A program made the translations under genes and the position numbers. Shown one piece after another: positions 34,615 to 46,130 of a stretch of DNA of 64,000 nt; positions within the stretch are counted from its first letter, which is position 1, and each line of letters begins with the position of its first letter. Below the pieces are notes generated by a model, which saw only the letters and a list, made by a program, of their open reading frames with translations, had not been told where the DNA came from and made no database searches. Source of the DNA: Beroe forskalii (taxonomy: Eukaryota > Ctenophora > Nuda > Beroida > Beroidae); contig WFMF01000008.1 in assembly GCA_011033025.1 (NCBI GenBank), positions 67,001 to 131,000 on the forward strand, given 5' to 3'.

Positions 34615-37600
34615 ATGGGCTGTGGTGGGTGTTGCAGATATTTTCCATGTCTGAGGTTCACAATTGGTATCTTTACTTTTCTGGCATTCTTAATGGGAAC
34701 TTTGTCATTCATTGCTCCTTCCTGGCTGGAAAGAAAAGTAACTGATGTAAGTATTTTTTTCGATGATCAGGAAGTAAACTTGGCCCCTTTAAATCTAATT
34801 GCCACTCTAGCCAGGACAGAAACCCTGGTTTGAGAATTAGTAAAGACACATTCCTGTCATTATAGATTAAAGAAATAAATTTTCAGACTGATACAGACCT
34901 AACTGGTTATGAGACTTACTCATATGGACTGATCAGTAGTGGTGGAATGTACAGTGGAACAGGGTAAATTTCATTTACTACATTGAAATTAACGATTTTC
35001 ATTCCTCATCAATCAGCTTAATTCTGCTAAAATAGCTATCTAATGAAATATGAAAATACTCAAGATCATGTGGAATAGGTAAGTGGTGCTCATAATAAAC
35101 TCATGAATTCTACAGTGTCTCGGATTCAAAGTATGTCTGGCAGTTCAACGATAACTGGGCACAATGGACTGGTATTGAAGACAAAGCTATCATGCTTATC
35201 TATGCAGTCGGAATGTTGTTTTTTAGGTAAGAAATATAAGAGAGATAAAATATGTTATAAGGCTCGATTCAATGTGCTAAAATTATCATCATTCGTTCTG
35301 TATTCAAGAATATCGTATAGTGCATAGTTTGTAATAAGGTTTTGCATGCCACTGCATTTTGTAAGCTAAGGTTTGGCAGGATCAAACTGCACCCCGTTTT
35401 GATCATTCGATTTGTCTCGTAAGATGATTGATATTTCACCAGCGTCCATCCTTGAACTCCACAGGAATGTTGTTTATCCTGATCTCCCTGTGGAACATTG
35501 CCATCACTGAGTGTGTCCCTATCAAGAACCAAAGTACCATGCTCATCATGATTGTTATCTGGGACATGCTTGCTGGTCAGTAGTATGTAGCTTATGAATT
35601 AGTGATACTGTGATAGTTGATGACTGATCAGATGATAAAAACGTGCTCATTTAAGGGCACAATTTTATCGCCATTTTAACTGTAATTTAAGTGTAAAAAA
35701 GATCCCATTCCAAGTGTTTTATATAGTGTGCCTCTCCCTCACTCTTTTATAAAAAAACAACCCCCTCAGCTGCTTGCATCGCTGCTGCGATCATCACGTA
35801 CTGCTGCACCTGGCAAAAGAACGCAACCCTGGCCAAGTTCTGCGGAGGAGACGACATTACTTTCAAGGAGTTTGCACCCGGCAGCTGCAACCTGGCCTGG
35901 GGTCTCTACGGAGCAGTGGCATCAGCTTGTAAGTACTGTGTGAAGTGACTAGTGAGGCATACTTCCCGCGTGTGAGTGTGGGGTGTGTATGTGAGATGTG
36001 CTATCATGATGTTCCCCTCGTAGTGATGCGCGCAGTGGCAGAACGTGCCTAGGTAGACAGTTTGGAAAAGGTGCTCATCTGAAGTCAGTCCCACAGATTT
36101 GATGTAAACAGTTCACAATACAATTTAATCTGCACCTATTTTGATTACCATGTTTACATACCAAATACCATTCTCATAAATTCTTACAGTAACCTAGATA
36201 ACTTGGTTTTCATTAATATTTAATGTGCTTCATCATTCTACCATCCTCGGCTACCACATGAAAGTGTTTCCTATTCACACTGCTACTTGCACGTGGTGCC
36301 CTGCGCGCGCAACATGCGCTAGTATCGTTGCCTGGTCTGTGCTATACTATTACTGCATGGGGTGTCGTTGCCGCTACTGTACACTTGCTGATTTACTTGT
36401 GATTCTCAAATATTTAAAAGTGATCTAAGTCATACTAGTACGTGTTATGTGAAAAATCCAATGAAGTTGTTTTACTAATAGGCAGCATTTCAAAGTTAGA
36501 TATTATACTATTTAGAGATTACCGTCTACCGCTTTGATGTCAGTGCGGACTTATCAGTATGCTGATTTTCTCTGAAAGTAATTACTAATTAAGTTATTAT
36601 TTAATCAATCATCACTGATTTCAGAGATAAGATTTCATATCTGCACAATGCACATGCATAGTGATTCTGTTTAAATTGATTGAATAGATGATCTGTAATT
36701 CATAGCATTCCATGTTCAAATCACACCTAGAATTTATAGTTATATTGAATATAATATGAAACCGTGATATGATGTAGTCCATTAACTAAGTAAGCACATG
36801 TGCGTCCTTCTAATTCTATACTAAATACTGATGAGCATTTGACCGTCAAGTAGGTTCTGATATGACCAAATGATAATATGATCCCCATAAAAAGTAGCCT
36901 GTGTATTTGTTACATAATTTCACGCTTGCCTGTGCAAATAAAATCAGTTATGTTTCATCTAATTGAGTTAACATGTCAGTGAATTCACAGCAAATCAGTG
37001 GGTCAATTTATCAAAATTACAGGGTTTTACCCTAGTTCTATACAGGCCCTGCATTCTCGCTTGAGAGTGACTTCACAGTGCCTATCATTCGTGTGTTGTG
37101 TGAGTTTTTAGTTCTATAGCTATGTTAGTCCTGCTGTACATACCTGGTTTATCAAACTGTTTCACACAGGTTACGTTTATGGTTTATTTACTTAAGACTT
37201 CACAGCCAGTGAGCTCCTCACACTTTCACTTGTTCTAATTTGAAAAACATTGCTTCCTACATAATAGAACTGACAAAAGGCAGTATTTCAAGCGAGAATT
37301 TAACAGTTAAAACTTTTTATTAACGTTAGGCTTAACACTTTTCTAATTTTGTCTTGCTTTTTGCGAAGAATTACCCACTATATAATCAAACTATATCTTC
37401 TCTTATAATTGAGAATGAACGAAGTGTTATGCTAATTTGATTATCCCATTATGGTAGTTTGTTAGTTCAATTGATTGGGTTGATAATGTGGGTTTTAACG
37501 GCATGTTGCTTTTTACATGATTATCATTTATCATGCGACATTTTCGATACATTTTGAATAGTCTGCAGATCTTGATACATTTGATTTAACCATAACCAGA

Positions 37601-37853
37601 ATTATGATGAAAGAATTATGAGACGAAGTAGGACATCACTTTTGACAGACACTAGAACACATGTAGTTTAGCTAGCTAAACTACAGACATACAAGTTCAT
37701 GTAACAGTAGTTTAGCTCCGGACTCCTGTAGCTGAGCTAGGGCGTATTATTGAGCTATTTCCAGGTACGGTTATATTTGTAACGGGGCTAACGTTTATCG
37801 CGTGCTCGCAAGCCAAGACCCAGCGACGAGACGCAGCCTTTAGACACATGTAG
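34615..37853 (+). CDS. Claudin/PMP22-like four-span membrane protein, six exons
   Basis: Exons with GT-AG borders: 34615-34746, 34887-34963, 35116-35226, 35465-35575, 35770-35928, 37765-37853; the stop TAG ends at 37853. The inferred protein is about 225 residues. Spans are at about 15-36 (FTIGIFTFLAFLMGTLSFI), 94-119 (AIMLIYAVGML..), 131-153 (TMLIMIVIWDMLA..) and 184-209 (..GLYGAVASACTVIFVTG). A first outer loop of about 50 residues, a short second loop with Cys residues and a basic tail (QAKTQRRDAAFRHM) follow the claudin/PMP22 plan. The classic W-GLW-C-C loop motif is absent, so it is a distant member. The exon 3/exon 4 join fits only if the TTTTTT run at 35219-35224 is one T shorter. With six Ts the frame shifts, which points to a real mutation or a homopolymer error. 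The last intron is 1.8 kb. Codon phases agree at all other junctions. Confidence 0.78.
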
Positions 37854-40800
37854 CTCACACTGTCACACAGTACTAGGTACGGTATAGTACTGCTGCCTGT
37901 TGTTATATCATGTATATATAATAATCTCCCTTGTCTTGAGAAATATCTTGTTTTTTATATACCAATTTTGTGTGAACTGTACGAGTATTATGATCCTAAA
38001 AGTTAGAAGTTTGTGAGGAAAGACGAAGCGATTTAGCAAATTCTGCGAAAATTTAGTGCCACCTCAGTTCTGCTTTTGTGCTGCATTTAATAAGGCAGTT
38101 TCCAAGTATCGCGATAGGGACCAGGATAGCAGGCTTTTGGGAGGTACATGAAGTTTTGGTAAAGCTAAAATTCCGGTACATGCCTCCACTAACTTCAAAC
38201 TTCGGATTTACCCTTTGCAGTTCACTTTGTATATTATAGATGCAAGTTGAAATTGTGGTAAACGGCTTATTAACAAGGGGTTTTCTGGACATTTTACTTT
38301 TTATTTTCTTTTGAGATGATATTTTATAAACTTCTTAAAGTTTTAGCCGACTAGCATGTTTCCTGGGTTTGATGCTTATTCAACATTTTGAAGTATTTCT
38401 TAGAAACTTTCAGACAAGCTTCATTTTTAATTAAAGCTCTTATCATTGCTCTTACAAGTCTTAAAACTGTCATTTCAATCATAATCGCCTGGTTTAGACT
38501 TTGTTTGGGGTAACTCTTAAATTTCTGTACAATATATGAACAGAGCAATATTCTGTGGATCTCCGTGTTTAGAATAAGATCACTCTGTAATTGAAGTGTA
38601 TAACGCGCATGTGACTTTCTTCTAGCTGTATAGAGTATGTGTGTGTGCTGACTAGATATACGGAGATATGTACTGCTGTGTAAATAATATCTTCATAACC
38701 TTGTCTTCCAACTTTCCAAAGACTTGCATCTCTCTCCTGGCTGTACTGCTGTTAGACATCATGAATAGAGCTTCCACAAGTACATAACTTAGCACGTTAG
38801 TAATTTGAAACATGATAGTGTCAAGGATTCACACAAGACATCACATGAAATATCAATCATGTCACAAAATAGACACTGGTAAATTGAAATCTGAGTCGAG
38901 ATCCAAACTGTGTTCAGCGTTGTTCAGCGTTGACCACCATTCTCGAATTTGTGTAGAATCGGGTCCACTTACATGCATGTTTCAATGTATAAGAAAATGC
39001 TATCACGATGAACTGTTTGTTTTAATAATTTTCATGCAGTAAATGTTCTGACTAAAACTTGCTTTTTACTGCTCAAGAGCTGTTTAAAATCCATCAATTC
39101 TAATAAATGTTCTGTACTACATGTAAAGTGTAAAGATTGCACGGGATTTTACTGACCTATGTTTTGTTGGCAGTAACTCCCTACGTTTGAAATTTTACGT
39201 ATCTACATTTTAAAACATATGTTTTTTCTTGTCAATGTTTTGTATGATCAACACACTATTTATCCTATTTTAGAACAGCTGTGCATGATTTATAACTAAT
39301 TGCATAATTGGAAGAAACTGCAGGAAAAAATACACACTCAATTATAATTCATTCTCAACATATTGTGTTAGAAATATTTTAATTTATTTATTAAAATACA
39401 TTATTTATGCTCTGTTTCCCTTGCATGTTTGGCGCGTACATTACAAAGTTTGAAACTATGTACATTTCTTGTGATGTACACGATCTCTGATCGTAAAGTT
39501 ATAAATTTCTACATTTTGTACATTTTGTACAATCTGTAAACTACATTCTGTAATGTCCTCTTCTGACAAAGTATGTGAGTGTAAGTATCGTGTGTAGTAT
39601 GTCAAGATACAGGGTGCTTAACACAAAGTGGAAGTTGTTGAATTGCTGTCATTCTCTAGTCAATTTGAGTCATTCTGGAATCAGACTTTATATATTTAGA
39701 TTACAATATTAAATTATTTTACCTAATATGGTATTGACACGCTGTGTGGATGAGATCACGTACTATCGTCAAATTATTCGAGAAAAAATGACTCCGGGTT
39801 CCACCTGAGAAGTATTGAGACGCTTCTTAGCTACGAGCGCCTCCCATATTAAAGAGGCGTATCTACGTCACCAATTCTCTATTCTAAACTATGATAATGA
39901 CGTTGGCACTCCCATCTGTAATTCATTCCGTGGGTATGTCTCCAAAACACAGCTTCTCTGGCATGTCTGAGAATTGTCTGTGTAGGGTTTCCGTGAAGCA
40001 GAAACTACAGGAATTAAATCGACTCCTAATTACAGGTAATAATTACTAATTACCTAATCATCTGCAATTGGTATGAAAAGCCTGTCCAGTCTGGAAGACA
40101 TTAATAAGTTACACACTCATTAGTTACTGCATTTGAGGGTACTTTAGGTAATAAGTTATTGTAAATTCGTACCATGAGTCGTCTGTAACACAGGAAATAT
40201 CTGGAGGACCTGAGATATATTAATTATCACTGGAAAGTATGGAAATATTGGGAATTGTTTTAATAATTCTTAGAAATAGTAATGATAACAACACAGAAAG
40301 TTAACCGTAAACCGTGCACAAATTATACACATCTTCAGCACCTAGACTGCATATTGTTATTGTTATCGAATGGTAGACTGTAACTCGATTATAATGCACT
40401 AAATTATCATGCTACAAAATTAACGGTACCGGATCGTATTAAGAAGGTGTGACCCTTAACATTAATCTTGCTAATAATAATACAATGTATATGCTACCTC
40501 ATCATAAGCAACAACACACACGGTGTGTTTGTGTGTTGTTGTTGTTGTATTATTACCCGGCACATCATTGATCTAATTTGGAGATTAGTTCTTTTGTTTG
40601 TGTGGAATGTATAATACGCGTGTGTAAACACCAGCCAGGAGTGTATATTTGGAGTATGTTGCATGTCAAACAATCAACATCTCCATTCTCCGGATGTATA
40701 TCACGATTTGAGTATACAAGATTCAAGTTACAAACACTCATGAAACACATTAATATATTGATCTCAATGGAACGCATTGCTGCGCCGGTTTGCGCCCGTC

Positions 40801-41429
40801 CCATGGATGATATAGTGATCCGTTCTATTGACCCCGGAGACGAACCTGAATTGCGATGAAATTTGACAATATTATAATGGGAATGTAGAGTACTAAAGTA
40901 TACCCGTATTATGTTATACTCTGCAAAACTGTACTGTAAGTATGTAGATAAAAATACACCGCCGTCAGCCAAGGCGAAACAAATTTCACCAAATTCTGAG
41001 AAACCTCTCGCAAGAATTGACGCAATGGATCGTGAATGGCAGTCCATTTGTCAAATTCTTTGCCAAAGCCAGGTGGTTTAACCTTCTGTGACGAAGTTTA
41101 TATCACTTTTATCTGATAAATTTCGAATTTCAAACTTATTCGTCTTTCTGCGAATAGAATTTAAACTAAAACTATAATAGTTATGCATTTTGGTACTAAA
41201 CCTAGAACAAAACCGAAGCCTTTTCCTCAAATCTACCGTCCAACTCACACCTACGATTTTAACTTTTTAAGACACGAATTCTTCAACAGCTTAATTAAAT
41301 TTAGAACTTATGATAATTTAGGAGTTCGAGCATGCGGCACGGATGGGCCAGATCAACCTGTAAGATTTATACTTTTTACAACCGACAGCTCCATGAATTA
41401 AGAAATTCGTTATTTTGAAAATTTATGTG
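37854..41429. other. No supported gene
   Basis: Mostly AT-rich non-coding DNA downstream of the four-span gene. A CA/TG-rich inverted stretch lies near 40510-40550. Open frames at 40565-41047 (minus) and 41183-41401 (plus) show no known domain and were not accepted. Confidence 0.4.
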
Positions 41430-41473
41430 ATGTGGGACGGAGGACGGAGGGACGGAGGGAGGGAGGGAGGGAC
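41430..41473. repeat. GGGA/GGAC-rich simple repeat
   Basis: A short run of GGACGGAGG and GGAGGGAGGGAGGGAGG units, about 45 bp. On the plus strand it could form a G-quadruplex. Confidence 0.8.
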
Positions 41474-41873
41474 ATTTTCGCGACTGATATTATAAAGGAG
41501 CAATCCGGGCACTTTCCAGAAATTACAGTAGTTGTATTGCAAACTGGACCTGATATACACATATTCTATTTCTCACCCTCCCAGACCACGATCTCTGCCA
41601 ACCCTCTCATTTGCCTTTTTGTATTCACAAATAGGCCAATGGGGAGGGAAAAAATAGGGCCATGAGTCTCAAGCGCCTCATACAATTCAGTGCACAAAAT
41701 TAATTCAATTACACAGACACCAACCCAAGAAACTTAACCATTCTCATTAGAACATGTATACTACGTGACGTTTATCATGGCAAATTTTATTTTGTTATCA
41801 GAGGAAAACGAAAATTATTTGAGCTATGAAATTATGCACACAATTCGTGAAATAGATGAAAATTTTCGAAATT

Positions 41874-43104
41874 CCATGGCATGGGACTACATGCCCCACC
41901 CCCTATAGGGGCCAGGCCCCCCCATACAAATGGCCCTCTACAAAAAATATTCGGGGGGGCCTAACCCAGATTTTTCAATTTGAACATCAAAAGGAAGTTA
42001 TTTAAATTAAATTCAGTTCGACAGAAATTTTCTTGAAATTCACCTTTTTTAGAGTTAAATCAATCAATAACACATGATTTCAGCTGTTTATTTATGCAAA
42101 ACTAGAAAAGCCCGTTGGGCCTGCTAGATATTACAAATAATAAGCTTAGAAATAGTTTATGAAGGAGCAAAATTAAACATTATTCGTGGGTTACTTTTAG
42201 TAATGCTGGACTGGGCAAGTTTTGATTATTGTAATTTGCTCTTGTATGATAAAGTTGAATCTGAAAATTAAAACCGAGTATCGTACTCATACTGAACGTT
42301 GAATTAAGCATTGATTCACACCAAGAGCAGTCTTCTAAATTCGGAATGTGCTATGCCCAAACTCGATTCTCATTCAATTTGATTTTGCTTTTGGTCAATC
42401 TTAAACTGCTTTAAATTCACACTTTCCCGTTATCATCAACTCAGCATAGATTTAAATCGACCGACGTCTGCCACAGATTTATGAAAAGATGCTATCGGAG
42501 ATAGCTACCACGATGCTAGCCATGCCCGTCCTCTATCTTCAGATCTTGAATTTCAAATGCATGATTACTCAAAACATCAACTCATAGATTTAAATCGACC
42601 GACGTTCGCCACACAGATTTATGAAAAGATGCTATCGGAGATAGCTACCACGATGCTAGCCATGCCCGTCCTCTATCTTCAGATCTTGAATTTCAAATGC
42701 AAGACACGTCATTGACATTATTTCAAACGCTACTACCCAGCAATCAACAACGTACCAGAAAGCACTCGCATGGAACTGATTATAATCTGCACGTGCAGAA
42801 TATCTGTATCCATAGCAACGGCGCGACTTAGCCCGCTTTAGCCTTCCTTTCTCTCGATATTTTCTTGGCAAGCTCAGATTTAATTGTGTACGGGAGCACA
42901 AACAAACATTATTCACGTGCTCTTACGAAATTATAATTAAGATAGTGAAAATTAGGGCTTTGAAAAGTGAAAATTTGCTTTAATGTAAATTTTGCCCCCC
43001 CCCCCCCAGTTTTCAAAAGGCCCCCCGTAGAAAAAATCTAGGGGGGGGGGGGAAGGGCCTTGGCCCCACTAGCTCGAAAAAGCTTGTAATGGCATGATCC
43101 ATGG
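41874..43104. repeat. C/G-tract repeat enclosing Helitron copy 2
   Basis: The left side has ATGGCATGGGAC, GGGGCCAGGCCCCCCC and ATTCGGGGGGGCC. The right side has a C13 run near 42997, CTAGGGGGGGGGGGG, GGGCCTTGGCCCC and GGCATGATCCATGG. The sides are roughly inverted (CCATGG...GGGGCCA-GGCC), which suggests a degenerate TIR element split by the Helitron. The homopolymer lengths are likely unreliable. Confidence 0.4.
42102..42942 (-). mobile_element. Non-autonomous Helitron copy 2 (841 bp)
   Basis: On the minus strand it starts TCTTAATTATAATTTCG after host A and ends GCAGGCCCAACGGGC TTTT CTAG before host T. The first ~100 bp match Helitron copy 3 (ATTTCGTAAGAGCACGTGAA, then GAGCTTGCCAAGAAAATATC). 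Inside is a 138-bp direct duplication (about 42434-42571 and 42572-42708; marker TTTAAATCGACCGACG). No Rep/helicase coding region was seen. Confidence 0.85.
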
Positions 43105-43738
43105 TCTGAAGCATGTCCTTTTTTGATACCGCGGATAGTTCTGCAACCTCAGACCTGTGTGGCCCTTACCGCTATCACGTGACCCAGATCACGTTGACAT
43201 ATTAGTGTTTTAACCAATATGCAATAAAATTTTGATGCCGTGTAATGGTTTGTAATAAATGCTCTTCCCTTTGGGACTCAAAAGCAAAACCTTCATTACC
43301 ACTTCAACATACACTAATTATTAGTAAATTTGCCATGTATCATGTGTCAGGAGAATCAATACTTGTTACAATGTTACATCGGGTAACATTTCATTGCAAA
43401 TTTCATAACAATTAACACTCGATCGTAATATCAAACTAAAATCATTTATTTTGTACAATTAGTTAACCAAGAGATTGATTTCCGCCCTTTGTTTCTTAAA
43501 CTTTTAGCACTCTAATGAGCTGAATTTATGCGTGTTTGTGAAACACAAGAGAATATTTTATTTGAAACTGCCATATAAATACAACTTTTGTTCTACTTCA
43601 GTGCCCTGCGGGGCTAGGTAAGGTTTAGGAAACCTCGTGAGCGTGCCTCGGAATTAGGGTAGCAACGCCAGCCTCAGAACGCCACTGAGTGCTCACGCTG
43701 TGGTGCGGCGTTGGACAGTCTGCCTCATCGCACCTCAG
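43105..43738. other. No gene; locally CG-rich lead-in to the satellite
   Basis: AT-rich until about 43600, then a CG-richer stretch (43600-43738, with GTGCCTCGG and GCGGCGTTGG) that abuts the satellite. No gene was recognised. Confidence 0.4.
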
Positions 43739-45270
43739 TATCTGGTTTATGTCACAGGGCTGAGATATAGCCCATAGTGGCAAAAACTTTCGCTTTTTTG
43801 ACATTTTCTTGTGTTTGAAGTACCGCAGCTCCTAAACGAACTCATAAACCTATGTTGAAATTTTTACCACAGCTTCGTATCATTGAGTGGCAAAATTTAT
43901 GTCACAGGGGCTGAGATATTAGTGGCACATTTTAGGCAAGTTTATGCAAATTTGAAATACATTTTAGGCAAGAAATTTATGCGTCACAGGGGTACTGAGA
44001 TATGGCCAAATCTGGCAAAAATCTCAAGTCGATACTGAGCATTTCCTTGTGTTTGAAGTACCGCAGCTCCTAAACGAACTCATAAACCTATGTTGAAATT
44101 TTTACCACAGCTTCGTATCATTGAAATACACATTTTAGGCAAGTTTAAGCAAATTCTATGTCACAGGGGCTGAGATATAGCCCATAGTGGCAAAAATTTT
44201 CGCTATTTTGACATTTTCTTGTGTTTGAAGTACCGCAGCTCCTAAACGAACTCATAAACCTATGTTGAAATTTTTACCACAGCTTCGCATCATTTAAATA
44301 CACATTTTAGGCAAGTTTAAGCAAATTCTATGTCACAGGGGCTGAGATATAGCCCATAGTGGCAAAAATCTCAAGTCGATATTCGATATTTCCTTGTGTT
44401 TGAAGTACCGCAGCTCCTAAACGAACTCATAAACCTATGCTGAAATTTTGACCACAGCTTCGTATCATTAAAATACACATTTTAGGCAAGTTTAAGCAAA
44501 TTCTATGTCACAGGGGCTGAGATATAGCCCATAGTGGCAAAAACTTTCGCTTTTTTGACATTTTCTTGTGTTTGAAGTACCGCAGCTCCTAAACGAACTC
44601 ATAAACCTATGTTGGAATTTTTACCACAGCTTTGCATCATTGAAATGCACATTTTAGGCAAGTTTAAGCAAATTCTATGTCACAGGGGCTGAGATATAGC
44701 CCATAGTGGCAAAAACTTTCGCTTTTTTGACATTTTCTTGTGTTTGAAGTACCGCAGCTCCTAAACGAACTCATAAACCTGTGTTGAAATTTCTACCAAA
44801 GCTTCTTATCATTGAAATACACATTTTAGGCAAGTTTAAGCAAATTCTATGTCACGGGGGCTGAGATATAGCCCATAGTGGCAAAAACGTTCGCTTTTTG
44901 ACATTTTCTTGTGTTAGAAGTACCGCAGCTCCTAAACGAACTCATAAACCTATGTTGAAATTTTTATCACAGCTTCGTATCATTGAAATACACATTTTAG
45001 CCAAGTTTAAGCAAATTCTATGTCACAGGGGCTGAGATATAGCCCATAGTGGCAAAAACTTTCGCTTTTTTGGCATTTTCTTGTGTTTGAAGTACCGCAG
45101 CTCCTAAACGAACTCATAAACCTATGTTGAAATTTTTACCACAGCTTGGTATCATTGAAATACATATTTTAGGCAAGTTTAAGCAAATTCTATGTCACAG
45201 GGGCTGAGATATAGCCAATAGTGTCAAAAACTTTCTTGTTTTTGACATTTCCTTGAGTTTGAATTATACC
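43739..45270. repeat. 172-bp satellite array, about 8.5 units
   Basis: The marker GTGTTTGAAG (or a variant) starts at 43811, 44049, 44221, 44396, 44568, 44740, 44911, 45083 and about 45256. The spacings are 238, 172, 175, 172, 172, 171, 172 and 173. The first interval holds an extra 66 bp from an internal rearrangement. A typical unit contains TACCGCAGCTCCTAAACGAA, CATTTTAGGCAAGTTTAAGC and GGGGCTGAGATATAGCCCAT. Inner units are very similar and the outer ones diverge. There is no open frame across units. Confidence 0.95.
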
Positions 45271-45735
45271 AATTTCTGATATACTGTAAGAGGTTCCTTT
45301 CCATTCTTGTCATGGATTTTACGAAATTTCCGTCAATTAAAGTATCAACAAAGAGCTCTCTGTGCCTTTGCGACTAGCATTATGTCTGCTCGATATCACG
45401 TTCTATGTTTTCGGCGGTTCGGCTGACGTAATTTTAATTGATAAGAGTGGATGCTTGATTACGCAATATTGTCTTGCTTGAATGAAACCATATCCGTATC
45501 ATGATATGGATTACAGATATTCTTAGAAATTCGTAGGAGCTTGTTCGTGTCCAGCCACGGAACGCGCCGCCTGCTTTGTCGAGGATCAATAGGTAAAACT
45601 CCTGTAAAATCATGACAATTTTGGGCTAGAACATCTACTGCAAAAGTGAGCTCAAGTACTTCTGGTTTTACTTCTCAATTGTAAATGAAGCTGGAACCAT
45701 TTCAATGGTACCATTGGTATCCATGAAAGGTGTTT
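45271..45735. other. No gene seen
   Basis: A spacer between the satellite and CpG-dense block B. No coding signal or repeat was recognised. Confidence 0.4.
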
Positions 45736-46130
45736 TGCCAGGCCCCCTGCGCGCGCGCAGGGGGCCTGGCATGGCAAAAACACGTATATCCCTGTTTGCA
45801 TCGCGTTGCGCGGCCCGTTCCTAAGCCCGCATAGGTGTATGTACGCGCGCGGCGCTTCCCTACGGGATGCACACTGATCTGAAGAAGCGCGCAACGCAAA
45901 CATGGACATACGTGTTTAGCAATGCGCGCGGCGCGCTTAACTTCCAGCTTCCTCAGAACTGGAAGCGCGCGCGTCGCTTACACACCTATGACCTACGTGT
46001 TTAGCAAGGAGTTCGTAGGATCTTACCCTACCCTCGCGCGCGCGGCGCAACGCATCCACATTTGGTGATTTGGACATCACTTTGCGCCTTCGGCAACTAC
46101 AAGTCAAAAGAAAGGGACGGACATCGCCCG
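45736..46130. repeat. CpG-dense, hairpin-rich repeat block B
   Basis: Starts with a perfect 36-bp palindrome at 45736-45771 (half TGCCAGGCCCCCTGCGCG). It continues with GCGCGC-rich DNA and two copies of a GTATATCC/GGACATACGTG segment (45778-45800 and 45900-45918). It shares CCTATGCGGGCTTA and AAACAGGGATATACGTGTT with block A at 7905-8460, in the opposite orientation. The open frames crossing it are composition artefacts. Confidence 0.6.

Noticed and set aside
36225-36428. Open frame inside the last intron of the four-span gene
   Set aside because: It does not continue the gene in phase. The exon at 37765-37853 supplies a fitting fourth span and stop.
40565-41047. 160-codon minus-strand open frame
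   Set aside because: No domain, signal peptide or splice context; an overlapping plus-strand frame is equally open. Treated as chance.
41183-41401. Plus-strand open frame in AT-rich DNA
   Set aside because: Short, without a recognisable motif or flanking splice signals.
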